From positions 1 through 64,000 of the forward strand of contig JAEUOZ010000041.1 of the NCBI GenBank assembly GCA_016790225.1: 64,000 nucleotides of DNA, given 5' to 3'. The notes below the pieces were generated by a model. The model searched no databases. It was not told where the DNA came from and worked only from the letters and a program-made list of their open reading frames with translations. Below are positions 19,862 through 31,391 of the stretch, piece by piece. A program made the position numbers and the translations under genes. How positions within the stretch are numbered: position 1 is the first letter of the stretch; the number at the start of each line of letters is the position of its first letter. Source of the stretch: Rubrivivax sp. Lineage in GTDB: Bacteria; Pseudomonadota; Gammaproteobacteria; Burkholderiales; Burkholderiaceae.

Positions 19862-21415
19862 TCAGGCCGCGGCGGGCTCGCGCTGCGCCATGGCCGTGCG
19901 CAGCGCGGCGAGATCGGCCTCGGCCAGGCCCGTGCGGCCATCGATCACATCGGGCTCGCCCATGTCGATCATGTCGGCCTTGTGCGGTGTGTCGGGCCCG
20001 GCCAGGTACACGCGCACGGGCGGCAGCGCGCGGCCCTGGCGGTATTCCGCCATCTTCAGCAGCTCCTTCTGGACCGAGCGGTACCAGGGATGGTCCCCGA
20101 TGCCGTAGTAGACGAGCACGGCGTCGCACTGCGCCAGGTTCTCCTGGTGCGCCTGGCGGATCTCCGCGGCACCACCATCGGTCAGCGGCGTGGCCACGGT
20201 ACAGCCTTGCGCCAGCAGCCACTTGCGCACTGGCACGCAGGCCTTGCGGTCACGCTCGTCGAAGATCACGTACACGCCCGGCTTGCCATCCGCCTGGCCG
20301 GCCGCCGCATCGGGGCCGGCGCCCTTGGGCGGCGCCGCGCGCGCTGCTTCCAGCTGCTTGAGCAAGGTGTGCAGACTCTCGCGAAGCAACTCGAAATCGC
20401 CGATCACCACATCGGCCCCGCTGCGCGCAACGCGGTCTTCGCGCAGGGCCGTGATGAAGTCCTGCTGCGCGGGCTGCTGCGACGCCAGATCCTTGGCCAT
20501 CCAGATCCGCCGCGGCAAGCCGGCCTGGCGTGAACGCTCGGCCGCCAGCTCGTTCTGGTGCACCGCCCGGCTCCTGGCGCTGGGGCCGTCAGGCATGGCG
20601 CCCAGCTGCTGGCCCACGAGGTGGACCGACAGATCGCTGCGCGCGAGCATCTCGGACACGGAGCGCCGGTAGGGCTCTTCCTCGACCGGCATCACCTGGT
20701 CCGGCAGCACCTTGCAGCCGATGCGCGAGAGTTCGATCTCCAGCCGCTCACGCCAGGGCTTGCAGTCAAAACTGCACTCGGCCAGATAGACACACAGCGG
20801 CTGAGGTCCGGCGTTGGCTTGCGACTCGGCAGGCGCCGCCTCGGCCGGCCCGCCCTGCCCGTCTGCGCGCGGAGCCGACGGCAGGCGGTTGAGCGTCTGC
20901 GCGATCTGCCAGGCCAGATGGGCCACCTTCTGGTTGAACTCGTCCTGGAACCACTGGCCATAGCCCGGATCCAGCTCCAGCGGGGCGCCGTTGCGCGTGA
21001 CGAAGAATTCGTAGCTGAGCAGCCGGCGCATCGGCTCGGGCAGCGGATCCAGGCTCTCCACCGGCGTCTTGATGACCTTGAAGACACGCGCCTGATTGCC
21101 CACGGCGAGCCCGCCATGCGCTTCCGCCCGCTGCACGAATTCCTTGATCTCCCGCGTGCACCAGGGCGACTGCAGGTAGCGCGAGCTGATCACCGGCACC
21201 AGCACATCGGCCTTCGCGAGCCGCGCGATGATCTCGTCGCCAAAGAAGTCGTTGCCCTGCAGCTTGTCGTCGCGCCAGACCTGCGCCGTGCGGCCCAGGC
21301 GCGTATTCACCAGGCTTTCCAGCACATCCTTGAAGCGCGCGATCCAGCCTTTCTGATCGGCCGAGAGGGCCACGTTGTCCAGGTGCGCATAGCTGATGAA
21401 GATGCTCTGGTCCAT
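19862..21415 (-). CDS. TIR-domain protein with three TIR-like segments
   Basis: A 517-residue soluble protein. The first segment (about 4-136) is a clear TIR_2 domain: SIFISYAHLDN, VWRDDKLQGNDFFGDEI, VLVPVISSRYLQSPWCTRE. Glu89 of W85-C-T-R-E stands where the NADase glutamate sits in TIR enzymes. The second (207-340, LCVYLAECSFDCKPWRERL) and third (380-490, VYVIFDERDRKACVPVRKW, YLAGPD) look like divergent TIR/SIR folds without a clear full active site. Bacterial TIR domains often consume NAD or make nucleotide signals; whether this one does is inference. ATG 21415 was chosen. A longer frame would add 49 residues read through a tandem repeat. The STAND NTPase gene is next. Confidence 0.88.
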   Translation of the reverse strand: MDQSIFISYAHLDNVALSADQKGWIARFKDVLESLVNTRLGRTAQVWRDDKLQGNDFFGDEIIARLAKADVLVPVISSRYLQSPWCTREIKEFVQRAEAHGGLAVGNQARVFKVIKTPVESLDPLPEPMRRLLSYEFFVTRNGAPLELDPGYGQWFQDEFNQKVAHLAWQIAQTLNRLPSAPRADGQGGPAEAAPAESQANAGPQPLCVYLAECSFDCKPWRERLEIELSRIGCKVLPDQVMPVEEEPYRRSVSEMLARSDLSVHLVGQQLGAMPDGPSARSRAVHQNELAAERSRQAGLPRRIWMAKDLASQQPAQQDFITALREDRVARSGADVVIGDFELLRESLHTLLKQLEAARAAPPKGAGPDAAAGQADGKPGVYVIFDERDRKACVPVRKWLLAQGCTVATPLTDGGAAEIRQAHQENLAQCDAVLVYYGIGDHPWYRSVQKELLKMAEYRQGRALPPVRVYLAGPDTPHKADMIDMGEPDVIDGRTGLAEADLAALRTAMAQREPAAA

Positions 21416-21515
21416 GTCTTCGAGCCCGCTGGCGATGCCAAGCCGCGAGTGATACCACAAGCAGGGTGCGAGGGTGAGCGGGTTGTCACTGCAACCCGCC
21501 GCGCCCGTCGCCGCA

Positions 21516-21587
21516 GGGCCACAGGCCCAAAGGACCAATGGGCCACAGGCCCAGAGGACCAAAGGACCGCAGGCCCACAGGGCCGCA
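21516..21587. repeat. 24-bp tandem repeat, three copies, upstream of the TIR gene
   Basis: Two near-identical 24-bp units (21516-21539 and 21540-21563, beginning GGGCCACAGGCCCA) are followed by a third, more decayed unit (21564-21587). The array lies in the 177-base gap between the pmdC stop and the TIR start, about 100 bases upstream of that ATG. If the TIR frame were extended it would read as an LWACGP peptide repeat. The unit length is a multiple of three, so copy changes would alter spacing but not frame. Confidence 0.8.
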
Positions 21588-21592
21588 GCCGC

Positions 21593-24859
<3,267 letters not shown>

Positions 24860-24863
<4 letters not shown>

Positions 24864-25783
24864 CGCGGCGGCTCCTTCGGTGCGGTGGGCGGCGACAGCT
24901 GCGCCAGGATGCGATCGGCCTCGGTGCGCCAATCCGCGCTGCGGGCAAAGCCAGGGCTGCCCCGGCGGCCGAAGAGGCCTTCATCGGCACGGTCGGCCAT
25001 CCAGGCCTGGCGCTCGGCCGTACCGGCGGCGCTGTGCGGCTCCAGGCCGGCCTCGCGCACGGTCTGCGCGACTTCGCGCACTTCCTCGGCGCGGCGGCGG
25101 CCATGTTCGATGACGCGCTGGAAGAAGTAGCTGGCCTGCTTCTCCCAGTCGATGCCCGGGAAGGTCTCGGCCAGCGAGGCGATCACCGCGTCTTCCACGC
25201 CGTGGTGGCGGGCCGTAGTGAAGCTCTCGATGACCATGGCCTCCAGGCCCTTGATGATCACGCTGCGGCACATCTTGGTGGCGCTGGCCACACCCAGCAC
25301 CGGGCTGGCCACGCGGGCTGCGAAGCCCCAACGGTTCAACTCAGGTTCCAGCGCGGCGGCCTCGGGGCCGCCCAGCAGCAGCGGCACGCGGATGCGGTAC
25401 GGCGGCACGCTGGTCATCACCGCGCCTTCCACATAGCGGCCGCCCACGCCGTTGACCCACTCGGCCGCCTGCTGCTTGGCCCCCGGCGAAGCGGAATTGA
25501 GATCCAGGAAGAAGCAGCCCGGCGCCAGGCCCGGCGCGCAGGCACGGGCCACCGCCACCGCCTGGCTGGCCGTGACGGCAGAGATCACCAGGCCCGCGCC
25601 CTGCACGGCCGTGGCATGCGTGCTGGCCAGGCACACGCCCTGCCGCAGCGCATGCTCGCGCAGCGGCTCGCCCAGCTCGCCGTTCAGCTTGAGATCGAAG
25701 GCGGTGACGGCCGCGCCCTGCGCCCGCAGGTCTTCGCCGAGGATCCTGCCGACTTCGCCGTAGCCGATGAGCGTGATGTGCAT
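24860..25783 (-). CDS. NAD(P)-dependent oxidoreductase, 6PGDH-like with DUF1932
   Basis: A 307-residue beta-hydroxyacid-dehydrogenase-like protein. The N-terminal Rossmann motif is ITLIGYGEVGRILGEDL, with LVISAVTASQAVAVA after it. The C-terminal helical DUF1932 part includes ATKMCRSVIIKGLEAMVIESF, whose lysine sits where the catalytic lysine lies in this superfamily. It sits between pmdF and pmdD in a tight operon, so its substrate is probably an intermediate or side product of the protocatechuate route. Similar genes accompany 4,5-cleavage clusters elsewhere. The reaction is not established. Confidence 0.88.
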
Positions 25784-25831
25784 GGTGCGGGGCGCTGGGC
25801 GCTGGGTGCGGGAAACGGCGGCGTCAACGCC

Positions 25832-26515
25832 TCAATCGATGTAGCGCAGGCCGGCCTTTTCCAGCGGCTCGCGCATCTTGTACATGTCCAGCCCCAGCAC
25901 GCCGGCGGCCAGGCGTTCGCGTTTCTCGCCTTCGTTGGCCTCGCGCCGGGTGGCTGCCTCCAGCGTGGCGGCGGCCAGCGTGCGCGGCACGCAGACCACA
26001 CCGTCGTCGTCGGCGACGATCACGTCGCCCGGGTTCACCCAGGCACCGGCGCAGACCACCGGCACGTTCACGCTGCCCAGCGTCGCCTTGATCGTGCCCT
26101 TGGCGCTGATGGCCTTGCTCCAGACCGGAAAGCGCATCTCGGTGAGCGTCTTCACATCGCGCACGCCGGCATCGATGACCAGCGCCCTGGCGCCGCGTGT
26201 CTGGAAGCTGGTGGCCAGCAGGTCACCGAAGTAGCCGTCGCTGCACTCGGCGGTGATCGCCGCCACGACGATGTCGCCCGGGCGGATCTGCTCGGCCACC
26301 ACATGCATCATCCAGTTGTCGCCCGGGTGCAGCAGCACGGTGACGGCCGTGCCGCTGACCTGCGCGCCGGCATAGATGGGCCGCATGAAGGGCATGAGCA
26401 GCCCCACGCGGCCCATGGCCTCGTGCACGGTGGCGCTGCCGAAGTGCGCCAGCTGGTCGGCGATGTGCGCTTCGGTGCGCGCGATGTTGCGGTGGACGAC
26501 GCCGAGCTCGTACAT
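25832..26515 (-). CDS. pmdF: 4-carboxy-4-hydroxy-2-oxoadipate aldolase / oxaloacetate decarboxylase
   Basis: Last step of the pathway: splits 4-carboxy-4-hydroxy-2-oxoadipate into pyruvate and oxaloacetate. The 227 residues are of the RraA-like aldolase fold. Visible motifs are [43 protein letters not shown], the substrate-binding [11 protein letters not shown], and [18 protein letters not shown] with the divalent-metal acidic cluster. It sits 29 bases downstream of pmdE, as expected for the hydratase-aldolase pair. Confidence 0.95.
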   Translation of the reverse strand: MYELGVVHRNIARTEAHIADQLAHFGSATVHEAMGRVGLLMPFMRPIYAGAQVSGTAVTVLLHPGDNWMMHVVAEQIRPGDIVVAAITAECSDGYFGDLLATSFQTRGARALVIDAGVRDVKTLTEMRFPVWSKAISAKGTIKATLGSVNVPVVCAGAWVNPGDVIVADDDGVVCVPRTLAAATLEAATRREANEGEKRERLAAGVLGLDMYKMREPLEKAGLRYID

Positions 26516-26544
26516 GGCGATCTCCTTCAGGGATGGGCGGGCCT

Positions 26545-27600
26545 TCAGCCCGCAGGGGTGGCCGCCTGCCGGGCCCGCTGGCGGGTCTCCAGCAGGGCAT
26601 CCAGGCGCGGAAAGACCCGCCGCGCATTGCCTTCGTAGATCTGCTGCTTCTGCGCCGCCGAGAGCTGGTGGCTGGCCTCGATGTAGCGCCGGGTGTCGTC
26701 GTAGTTGAAGCCGGTCTCGGGATCGATGCCGCGCACCGCGCCGATCATCTCGCTGGCAAAGAGGATGTTGTCCACCGGCACCACGCGCGTGAGCAGATCG
26801 ATGCCCGGCTGGTGGTAGACGCAGGTATCGAAGAAGACGTTGTTCAGCAGGTGCTCCTGCAGCAGCGGCTTCTTCAGTTCCTGCGCCAGGCCGCGGTAGC
26901 GCCCCCAGTGGTAGGGCGCCGCGCCGCCGCCGTGCGGGATGAGGAACTTCAGCGTGGGGAAGTCCTTGAACAGATCACCCTGGATCAGCTGCATGAAGGC
27001 CGTGGTGTCGGCATTGATGTAGTGCGCGCCGGTGGTGTGGAAGCAGGCGTTGCAGCTGGTGCTGACGTGGATCATCGCCGGCAGCCCGTACTCCACCATC
27101 TTCTCGTAGACCGGATACCAGTGGCGATCGGTCAGCGGCGGGCTGGTCCAGTGGCCGCCCGAAGGATCGGGGTTGAGATTCAGGCCCACGTTGCCGAACT
27201 GCTCCACACACTTGACGAGTTCGGGGATGCAGGTCCGGGGATCCACGCCGGGGCTCTGCGGCAGCATGGCCACGGGCACGAAGTGATCCGGAAAGAGCTG
27301 GCTGACGCGATAGCACAGCTCGTTGCAGATCGCGGCCCAGGTGCTGCTGACCTGGAAATCGCCGATGTGGTGGGCCATGAAGCTCGCGCGCGGGCTGAAC
27401 AGCGTCAGATCGCTGCCGCGCTGCTTCATGAGCCGCAGCTGGTTGGTCTCGATCGATTCGCGCAGTTCGTCGTCGCTGATCTTCAGATCCGCCGCGCGCG
27501 GCATCAGCGCCGGATCGGCGATGCCCGCGATCTGCGCGTTGCGCCAGTGCTCCAGCGCCTTGGGCGCGGTGGTGTAGTGGCCGTGGCAATCGATGATCAT
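26545..27600 (-). CDS. pmdE: 4-oxalomesaconate hydratase
   Basis: Hydrates 4-oxalomesaconate to 4-carboxy-4-hydroxy-2-oxoadipate. It is a 351-residue LigJ-type member of the amidohydrolase fold. It begins [16 protein letters not shown] (HxH), continues with [25 protein letters not shown], and has the metal/substrate stretch [19 protein letters not shown]. The C-terminus has [21 protein letters not shown]. An AGGAG site lies 11 bases before the ATG. It is the first core pathway gene after the dehydroquinase, with a 159-base gap that may hold its own promoter. Confidence 0.95.
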   Translation of the reverse strand: MIIDCHGHYTTAPKALEHWRNAQIAGIADPALMPRAADLKISDDELRESIETNQLRLMKQRGSDLTLFSPRASFMAHHIGDFQVSSTWAAICNELCYRVSQLFPDHFVPVAMLPQSPGVDPRTCIPELVKCVEQFGNVGLNLNPDPSGGHWTSPPLTDRHWYPVYEKMVEYGLPAMIHVSTSCNACFHTTGAHYINADTTAFMQLIQGDLFKDFPTLKFLIPHGGGAAPYHWGRYRGLAQELKKPLLQEHLLNNVFFDTCVYHQPGIDLLTRVVPVDNILFASEMIGAVRGIDPETGFNYDDTRRYIEASHQLSAAQKQQIYEGNARRVFPRLDALLETRQRARQAATPAG

Positions 27601-27653
27601 CGGCGCGGTCTCCTGGCGGGCTCGCCATCAGGCGGATCGATCATTGTGCGGTC

Positions 27654-27668
27654 TGGGGATCGACCCCA
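27654..27668. promoter_or_regulatory. Inverted repeat upstream of pmdE (candidate regulator site)
   Basis: A perfect dyad TGGGG-ATCGA-CCCCA lies 54 bases upstream of the pmdE start, in the gap between the dehydroquinase gene and pmdE. A LysR-type regulator gene lies nearby, and such regulators bind short dyads close to their targets. No clear -35/-10 pair is visible. The assignment is tentative. Confidence 0.35.
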
Positions 27669-27759
27669 AGGCCGGTGCGGCGGCCTAGCAGCTATCGCCG
27701 AACGGCATGGTCGCGCAGGGCCCAGGCCTGCCGGCAACGGGCACCGGGGAAGCGGCGTT

Positions 27760-28206
27760 TCAGGCGCCCGCGCCACCCGCGGCCGATACCGCGGCGCGCA
27801 GCCCGAGGCGGTAGCTGTCCACCCCGAAACCGCTGATCTGGCCGCGCACGATCTCGGTGAAGACCGAGTGGTGGCGGAAGGGCTCGCGGGCGTGCACATG
27901 GCTCATGTGCACCTCCACGATCGGGCACTTCAGGATGGCCAGCGCATCGCGCAGGCCATAGCTGTAGTGCGTCCAGGCGCCGGCGTTGATCACCACCGCC
28001 GCCACGCCTTCGCGATGGGCGGCGTGGATGCGCTCGGCCATCACGCCTTCGTGGTTGCTCTGGAAGCAGCTCACCTCGGCCCCCAGCTGCGAGCCCAGGG
28101 CCACGAGCTGGGCATCGATCTGCGCCAGCGTCGCCGTGCCGTACTGGGCCGGATCACGCTGGCCGAACATGTCCAGGTTGATGCCGTGCAGGACCAGGAT
28201 CTTCAT
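27760..28206 (-). CDS. aroQ: Type II 3-dehydroquinate dehydratase, divergent paralogue
   Basis: A 148-residue AroQ-fold protein. Dehydroquinases convert 3-dehydroquinate to 3-dehydroshikimate. Lid Tyr22 (QYGTATL), Asn75 (INAGAWTH) and His100 (VEVHMSH) are in place. Several near-invariant positions differ: HGINLDMFG in place of HGPNLNxLG, NAGAWTH in place of NPGAYTH, and MSHVHARE in place of xSNxHxRE. Its position at the head of the pmd operon suggests catabolic use, feeding quinate-derived 3-dehydroshikimate toward protocatechuate. A related lyase activity is also possible. ATG 28206 is preceded by a strong inverted repeat. Confidence 0.82.
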   Translation of the reverse strand: MKILVLHGINLDMFGQRDPAQYGTATLAQIDAQLVALGSQLGAEVSCFQSNHEGVMAERIHAAHREGVAAVVINAGAWTHYSYGLRDALAILKCPIVEVHMSHVHAREPFRHHSVFTEIVRGQISGFGVDSYRLGLRAAVSAAGGAGA

Positions 28207-28228
28207 GGGGTGCCTCGATGCGCTGTGG

Positions 28229-28252
28229 AATGGCCTGCGTATTCTGGCCATT
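28229..28252. promoter_or_regulatory. 24-bp inverted repeat before the dehydroquinase/pmd operon
   Basis: Perfect 7-bp arms AATGGCC and GGCCATT are separated by 10 bases and centred about 35 bases upstream of the dehydroquinase ATG. Position and symmetry suit an operator for a dimeric regulator acting on the whole pmd operon. The LysR gene at 28671-29585 is the obvious candidate to bind it, but nothing in the sequence proves that. Confidence 0.45.
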
Positions 28253-28450
28253 TCGGCGATGACCTCGTCGACGCCGGCCCGGCCCCTGGGGCCAGGAGCG
28301 TGGGCGGGAGCGGCCACGCAGCCGCCGTTCATCGCCCGTGCACGCCGTTCATCACGCGGCACTCGCGGCCCGTCGCTCACCCCGTGCCGGCCGGCCCGCG
28401 GCTCTCTAGAGTCACGCCATCGATTCACTGCAAGCCCCAAGGAGCCGCTC

Positions 28451-28597
28451 ATGAAAACCACCCACACCCAACGTTTCACCAGCTTTGCTCTGGCTGCCGT
28501 CATCACCCTGGGCATGCTCTTCAGCATCGACGGTCTGGCCACCAGCGACGTGAGCGACGCGCTGCTCGCGCGCATCGTCGGTGCGCAGCAGGCCTGA
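28451..28597 (+). CDS. Small exported or membrane protein, 48 residues
   Basis: A short gene starting MKTTHTQRFTSFALAAVITLG with a good AGGAG site 6 bases before the ATG. One hydrophobic stretch (about residues 12-28) reads as a signal peptide or membrane helix. A short tail follows: ATSDVSDALLARIVGAQQA. I do not recognise a family with certainty, although similar small proteins with an LATSDVS-like segment occur in Burkholderiales. It is alone on the plus strand between two minus-strand genes. Confidence 0.6.
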   Translation: MKTTHTQRFTSFALAAVITLGMLFSIDGLATSDVSDALLARIVGAQQA

Positions 28598-28670
28598 TCG
28601 CCGTCATGCGGCGGTCCGCACCTGCTGACGGGGCGGGCCGCCGTGCCGATCTCAAACCTTTTGACTGAGT

Positions 28671-29585
28671 CTACCGGCGCACCAGCATGCCGCGCAGCCA
28701 ACCCAGCAGCGATCGCTGCAGCGGCGTCACGCGCTTGGTGGCGGATGTCGCCAGGCACAGCGTATTCACCAGCGCGGGCTCCACGATGGGCCGCGCCTGC
28801 AGCGAGCCGGCTGCTTCCGCATCGCCCAGCGCCTCGGCCGTGAGGACCGCGTGGCCGTGCCCGCTGCGCACCAGCGCCAGGATCGCCGGTACGCTGGACA
28901 TCTCCCAGGCGATGTGCAGCTTGATGCCGGACAGCGCCGCCTGCGCCTCCAGCAGGCGCCGCGTGGCGTGCAGGCGCTCCGGAATGACCAGCGGCAGGCC
29001 TTCCAGATCCCGCAGCGGCACGGGCGATGGCTCGGCGCGGCGCACCCGGCGCGCCGGGGCGGGCGCGGCCGGCCGCGGGCTGATCAGGCACAGCGGCTCG
29101 CTGCGCAGCGGCTCGATCTCCAGCGCCGCATGGGGCTGGGGGCTGTAGAGCAGGCCCACGTCCACGCGCCCGGTGGCGATCCACTCGGCGATATGCGCTG
29201 ACAAACCCTCCACCACCGCCAACCGCGCCTTGGGCCATTCGCGCTGGAAGGTCTGCACCAGCGGCACCGCCAGCTGGCGGCCCAGGCTGGGCGGCAGGCC
29301 CAGCACCACACGCCCGGCGGGTTCGTCGCGGCTGGCCTCCAGATCCTCGCGGGCCCGCGCCACCAGCGCCAGGATGCCCACGCTGTGCTCGAAGAGCCGC
29401 TTGCCGGCCTCGGTGAGCACCACGCCGCGGCCGGTGCGTTCGAGCAGCGTCACATGCAGATCGATTTCCAGCTGGCGCACCTGCCGGCTGAGCGCCGGCT
29501 GCACCGTATCCAGCACCAGCGCGGCCTTGCTGAAGCTGCCCATCTCGGCCACGCGCACAAAGGTTTCGAGCTGCTTGAGGTTCAT
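28671..29585 (-). CDS. LysR-family transcriptional regulator
   Basis: A 304-residue LysR-type regulator. The N-terminal helix-turn-helix reads MNLKQLETFVRVAEMGSFSKAALVLDTVQPALSRQVRQLE, written here in pieces: NLKQLETFVRVAEMGSFSKA then VQPALSRQVRQLE. A linker helix and an effector domain follow (GRVVLGLPPSLGRQLAVPLV). It resembles the Nac/Cbl-like branch. The longer frame adds only 11 basic residues, so ATG 29585 was chosen. It lies on the same strand as the pmd operon, about 465 bases upstream of the dehydroquinase, and is the nearest candidate regulator. The inducer is unknown. Confidence 0.93.
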   Translation of the reverse strand: MNLKQLETFVRVAEMGSFSKAALVLDTVQPALSRQVRQLEIDLHVTLLERTGRGVVLTEAGKRLFEHSVGILALVARAREDLEASRDEPAGRVVLGLPPSLGRQLAVPLVQTFQREWPKARLAVVEGLSAHIAEWIATGRVDVGLLYSPQPHAALEIEPLRSEPLCLISPRPAAPAPARRVRRAEPSPVPLRDLEGLPLVIPERLHATRRLLEAQAALSGIKLHIAWEMSSVPAILALVRSGHGHAVLTAEALGDAEAAGSLQARPIVEPALVNTLCLATSATKRVTPLQRSLLGWLRGMLVRR

Positions 29586-29673
29586 CGCGGCGCCATCGTA
29601 TCTGCGCCGCCTCGGCACGCAAGACGCGGGTGCGGGCGGGATCGGGCCGGGCGCGCAGCCCGGAACCCGTCGG

Positions 29674-29711
29674 TTGACAAGCCCTCGCGACGGTATTACA
29701 GTGATATCACT
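29674..29711 (+). promoter_or_regulatory. Sigma-70-like promoter with overlapping palindrome before the SPFH operon
   Basis: TTGACA (29674-29679) is followed after 17 bases by TACAGT (29697-29702), a good -35 and fair -10. The perfect 12-bp palindrome AGTGATATCACT (29700-29711) overlaps the -10. This would let a bound repressor block polymerase. The ribbon-helix-helix gene at the end of the same operon is a natural candidate for an autorepressor. The SPFH start is 32 bases downstream of the palindrome. Confidence 0.6.
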
Positions 29712-29743
29712 TTGATTTCTGTGACCCCCCTGAGGAGAACCGC

Positions 29744-30649
29744 ATGAATTCCGAACGCCACCCCGCCGCCGGCCCGCGCCTGCTGGAGCGCCCGGTGCAG
29801 TCGATGAACGGCTACCTCGCGGCCACGATCGGCGCGCTGCTGATCCTGGCCACCGTCACCAGCTTCATCCTCGCGCCCATCGGCACGGTGCTGACCGTGC
29901 TGCCGCGCGTGCTGTTGATCATCATCGGCGTCGCGCTGCTGGCAGGCCTGTACATGCTGCAGCCGCGCGAGGCCGCAATCCTGCTGCTCTTCGGCGAATA
30001 CAAGGGCACGGATCGCTCCGAGGGCCTGCGCTGGGCCAACCCTTTCTACGTCAAGCGCAAGATCTCGCTGCGCAGCCGCAACCTGAACGCGCCCACGCTG
30101 AAGGTCAACGACAAGCGCGGCAACCCGATCGAGATCAGCGCCGTCGTGGTCTGGCGCGTGGAAGACACGGCGCAGGCCGTGTTCGAGGTCGATGACTACG
30201 AGAACTACGTGAAGGTGCAGGCCGAAGCCGCCATCCGCCACCTGGCCACGCAGTTTGCCTACGACGAGGGCGAAGACCTGGCACCCGGCGAGACCACGCT
30301 GCGCAGCGGCCAGGCGGCCATCACCGCCCTGCGCGAGGAACTGCAGCAGCGCTTCGACGATGCCGGCGTGGTGGTGGAAGACGCCAAGCTCAGCCATCTG
30401 GCCTACGCGCCGGAGATCGCGCAGGTGATGCTGCGGCGCCAGCAGGCCGAGGCGATCATCAGCGCGCGCCAGAAGATCGTGCAGGGCGCGGTCTCGATGG
30501 TGGAGGCGGCACTCAAGGGCCTCAGCGAGCGCAGCATCGTGGTGCTCGACGACGAGCGCAAGGCCTCGATGGTCAGCAACCTGCTCGTGGTGCTGTGCTC
30601 CGACAAGGACACGCAGCCCATCATCAACACCGGCACGCTGTACGGCTGA
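29744..30649 (+). CDS. SPFH domain (stomatin/prohibitin-like) membrane protein
   Basis: A 301-residue protein with two close hydrophobic segments (about residues 24-45 and 50-70) and then an SPFH domain: [30 protein letters not shown] and [37 protein letters not shown] mark the family (quoted here only to name conserved blocks near residues 73-100 and 130-165). A helical C-terminal third ([18 protein letters not shown]) follows. Such proteins form membrane-bound oligomers that organise proteases or lipids. It leads a small operon with a PH-like membrane protein and a ribbon-helix-helix regulator. Confidence 0.92.
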   Translation: MNSERHPAAGPRLLERPVQSMNGYLAATIGALLILATVTSFILAPIGTVLTVLPRVLLIIIGVALLAGLYMLQPREAAILLLFGEYKGTDRSEGLRWANPFYVKRKISLRSRNLNAPTLKVNDKRGNPIEISAVVVWRVEDTAQAVFEVDDYENYVKVQAEAAIRHLATQFAYDEGEDLAPGETTLRSGQAAITALREELQQRFDDAGVVVEDAKLSHLAYAPEIAQVMLRRQQAEAIISARQKIVQGAVSMVEAALKGLSERSIVVLDDERKASMVSNLLVVLCSDKDTQPIINTGTLYG

Positions 30650-30671
30650 GGCCGGCAGCAGGACGCGCACC

Positions 30672-31142
30672 ATGACCCGCCACCTTGCCTACCGCCACAC
30701 GCAGACCTACACCGTGCTGTGGCTGATCCTGATCGTCGCCGCTGCCGTCACCGTGCCCGCCACGATGGGCAGCACCGCCACCCCCGAGGGGCTTGCCGGC
30801 GTGCTGCTGGTGCTGGCCACCTTCCTCGCCGGCCTGCTGTTGCTGGGTCGCCTGGTGATCGAGGTCGACAGCGAAGCGGTGCGCTGGAGCTTCGGCTATG
30901 TGGGCTGGCCCGCCTGGCAGGAGCCCTTGAAGAGCATCGTCAGCACCGAACTGGGCAAGGCCAACGTGGCCTTCGGTTCCGGCATCAAGGGCACGGCCAA
31001 GCACCGGCAGTTCAACGTGGTGATCTCGGGCCCGGCCCTGAGGCTGCACCTGATGGACGGCCGCAGCGTCACGCTGGGCACGCCCGAGCCGCAGCGGCTG
31101 CAGGGCTTCATCGAGGCGCGGCGCGATCAGCGCCTGAAGTAA
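30672..31142 (+). CDS. Small membrane protein with PH-like C-terminal domain
   Basis: A 156-residue protein with two membrane helices (about 14-30 and 40-60). A soluble C-terminal part follows, built of short strands ([28 protein letters not shown]), of the kind seen in bacterial PH-like domains. It starts 22 bases after the SPFH stop and is followed 24 bases later by the ribbon-helix-helix gene, so all three look co-transcribed. The function is unknown; partnership with the SPFH protein is inferred from gene order alone. Confidence 0.75.
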   Translation: MTRHLAYRHTQTYTVLWLILIVAAAVTVPATMGSTATPEGLAGVLLVLATFLAGLLLLGRLVIEVDSEAVRWSFGYVGWPAWQEPLKSIVSTELGKANVAFGSGIKGTAKHRQFNVVISGPALRLHLMDGRSVTLGTPEPQRLQGFIEARRDQRLK

Positions 31143-31166
31143 TTCCCGCTCGTCCGGTCACGCGCC

Positions 31167-31391
31167 ATGGCCAGCCCCGGCAAGAAGAGCTTCCTGCTGC
31201 GCATCGATCCGGCTCTGTGGGCCGAGATCGAGCGCCTGGCCTCGCAGGAACTGCGCAGCGCCAACGCCCAGGTCGAGTATCTGCTGCGCGAAGGCCTCGC
31301 GCGGCGCGGGCGCAGGCCCGGCGAAGAGACGACTGACCGAGCCCGACCGGCAGCCAGCCACAGACCCGCCAGCGAGGCGGACGAGGAGTGA
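31167..31391 (+). CDS. Arc-family ribbon-helix-helix DNA-binding protein
   Basis: A 74-residue regulator. The beta strand KKSFLLRIDPALWAEIERLA leads into the helix-turn-helix ANAQVEYLLREGLARRG, the classic Arc/MetJ-like dimer fold that reads operators through a beta ribbon. The charged tail is probably disordered. It is the third gene of the SPFH operon. Its stop overlaps the next start. Autoregulation through the palindrome at 29700-29711 is a reasonable guess. Confidence 0.88.
   Translation: MASPGKKSFLLRIDPALWAEIERLASQELRSANAQVEYLLREGLARRGRRPGEETTDRARPAASHRPASEADEE

Noticed and set aside
17392..20361. Plus-strand open frame of about 990 codons opposite the STAND and TIR genes
   Set aside because: Low-complexity Gly/His/Arg/Gln composition and no motifs; it spans two real genes on the other strand.
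17266..21415. A recently acquired genomic island around the TIR/STAND cassette
   Set aside because: No integrase, transposase, tRNA or attachment repeat is visible, and base composition looks like that of the neighbours.
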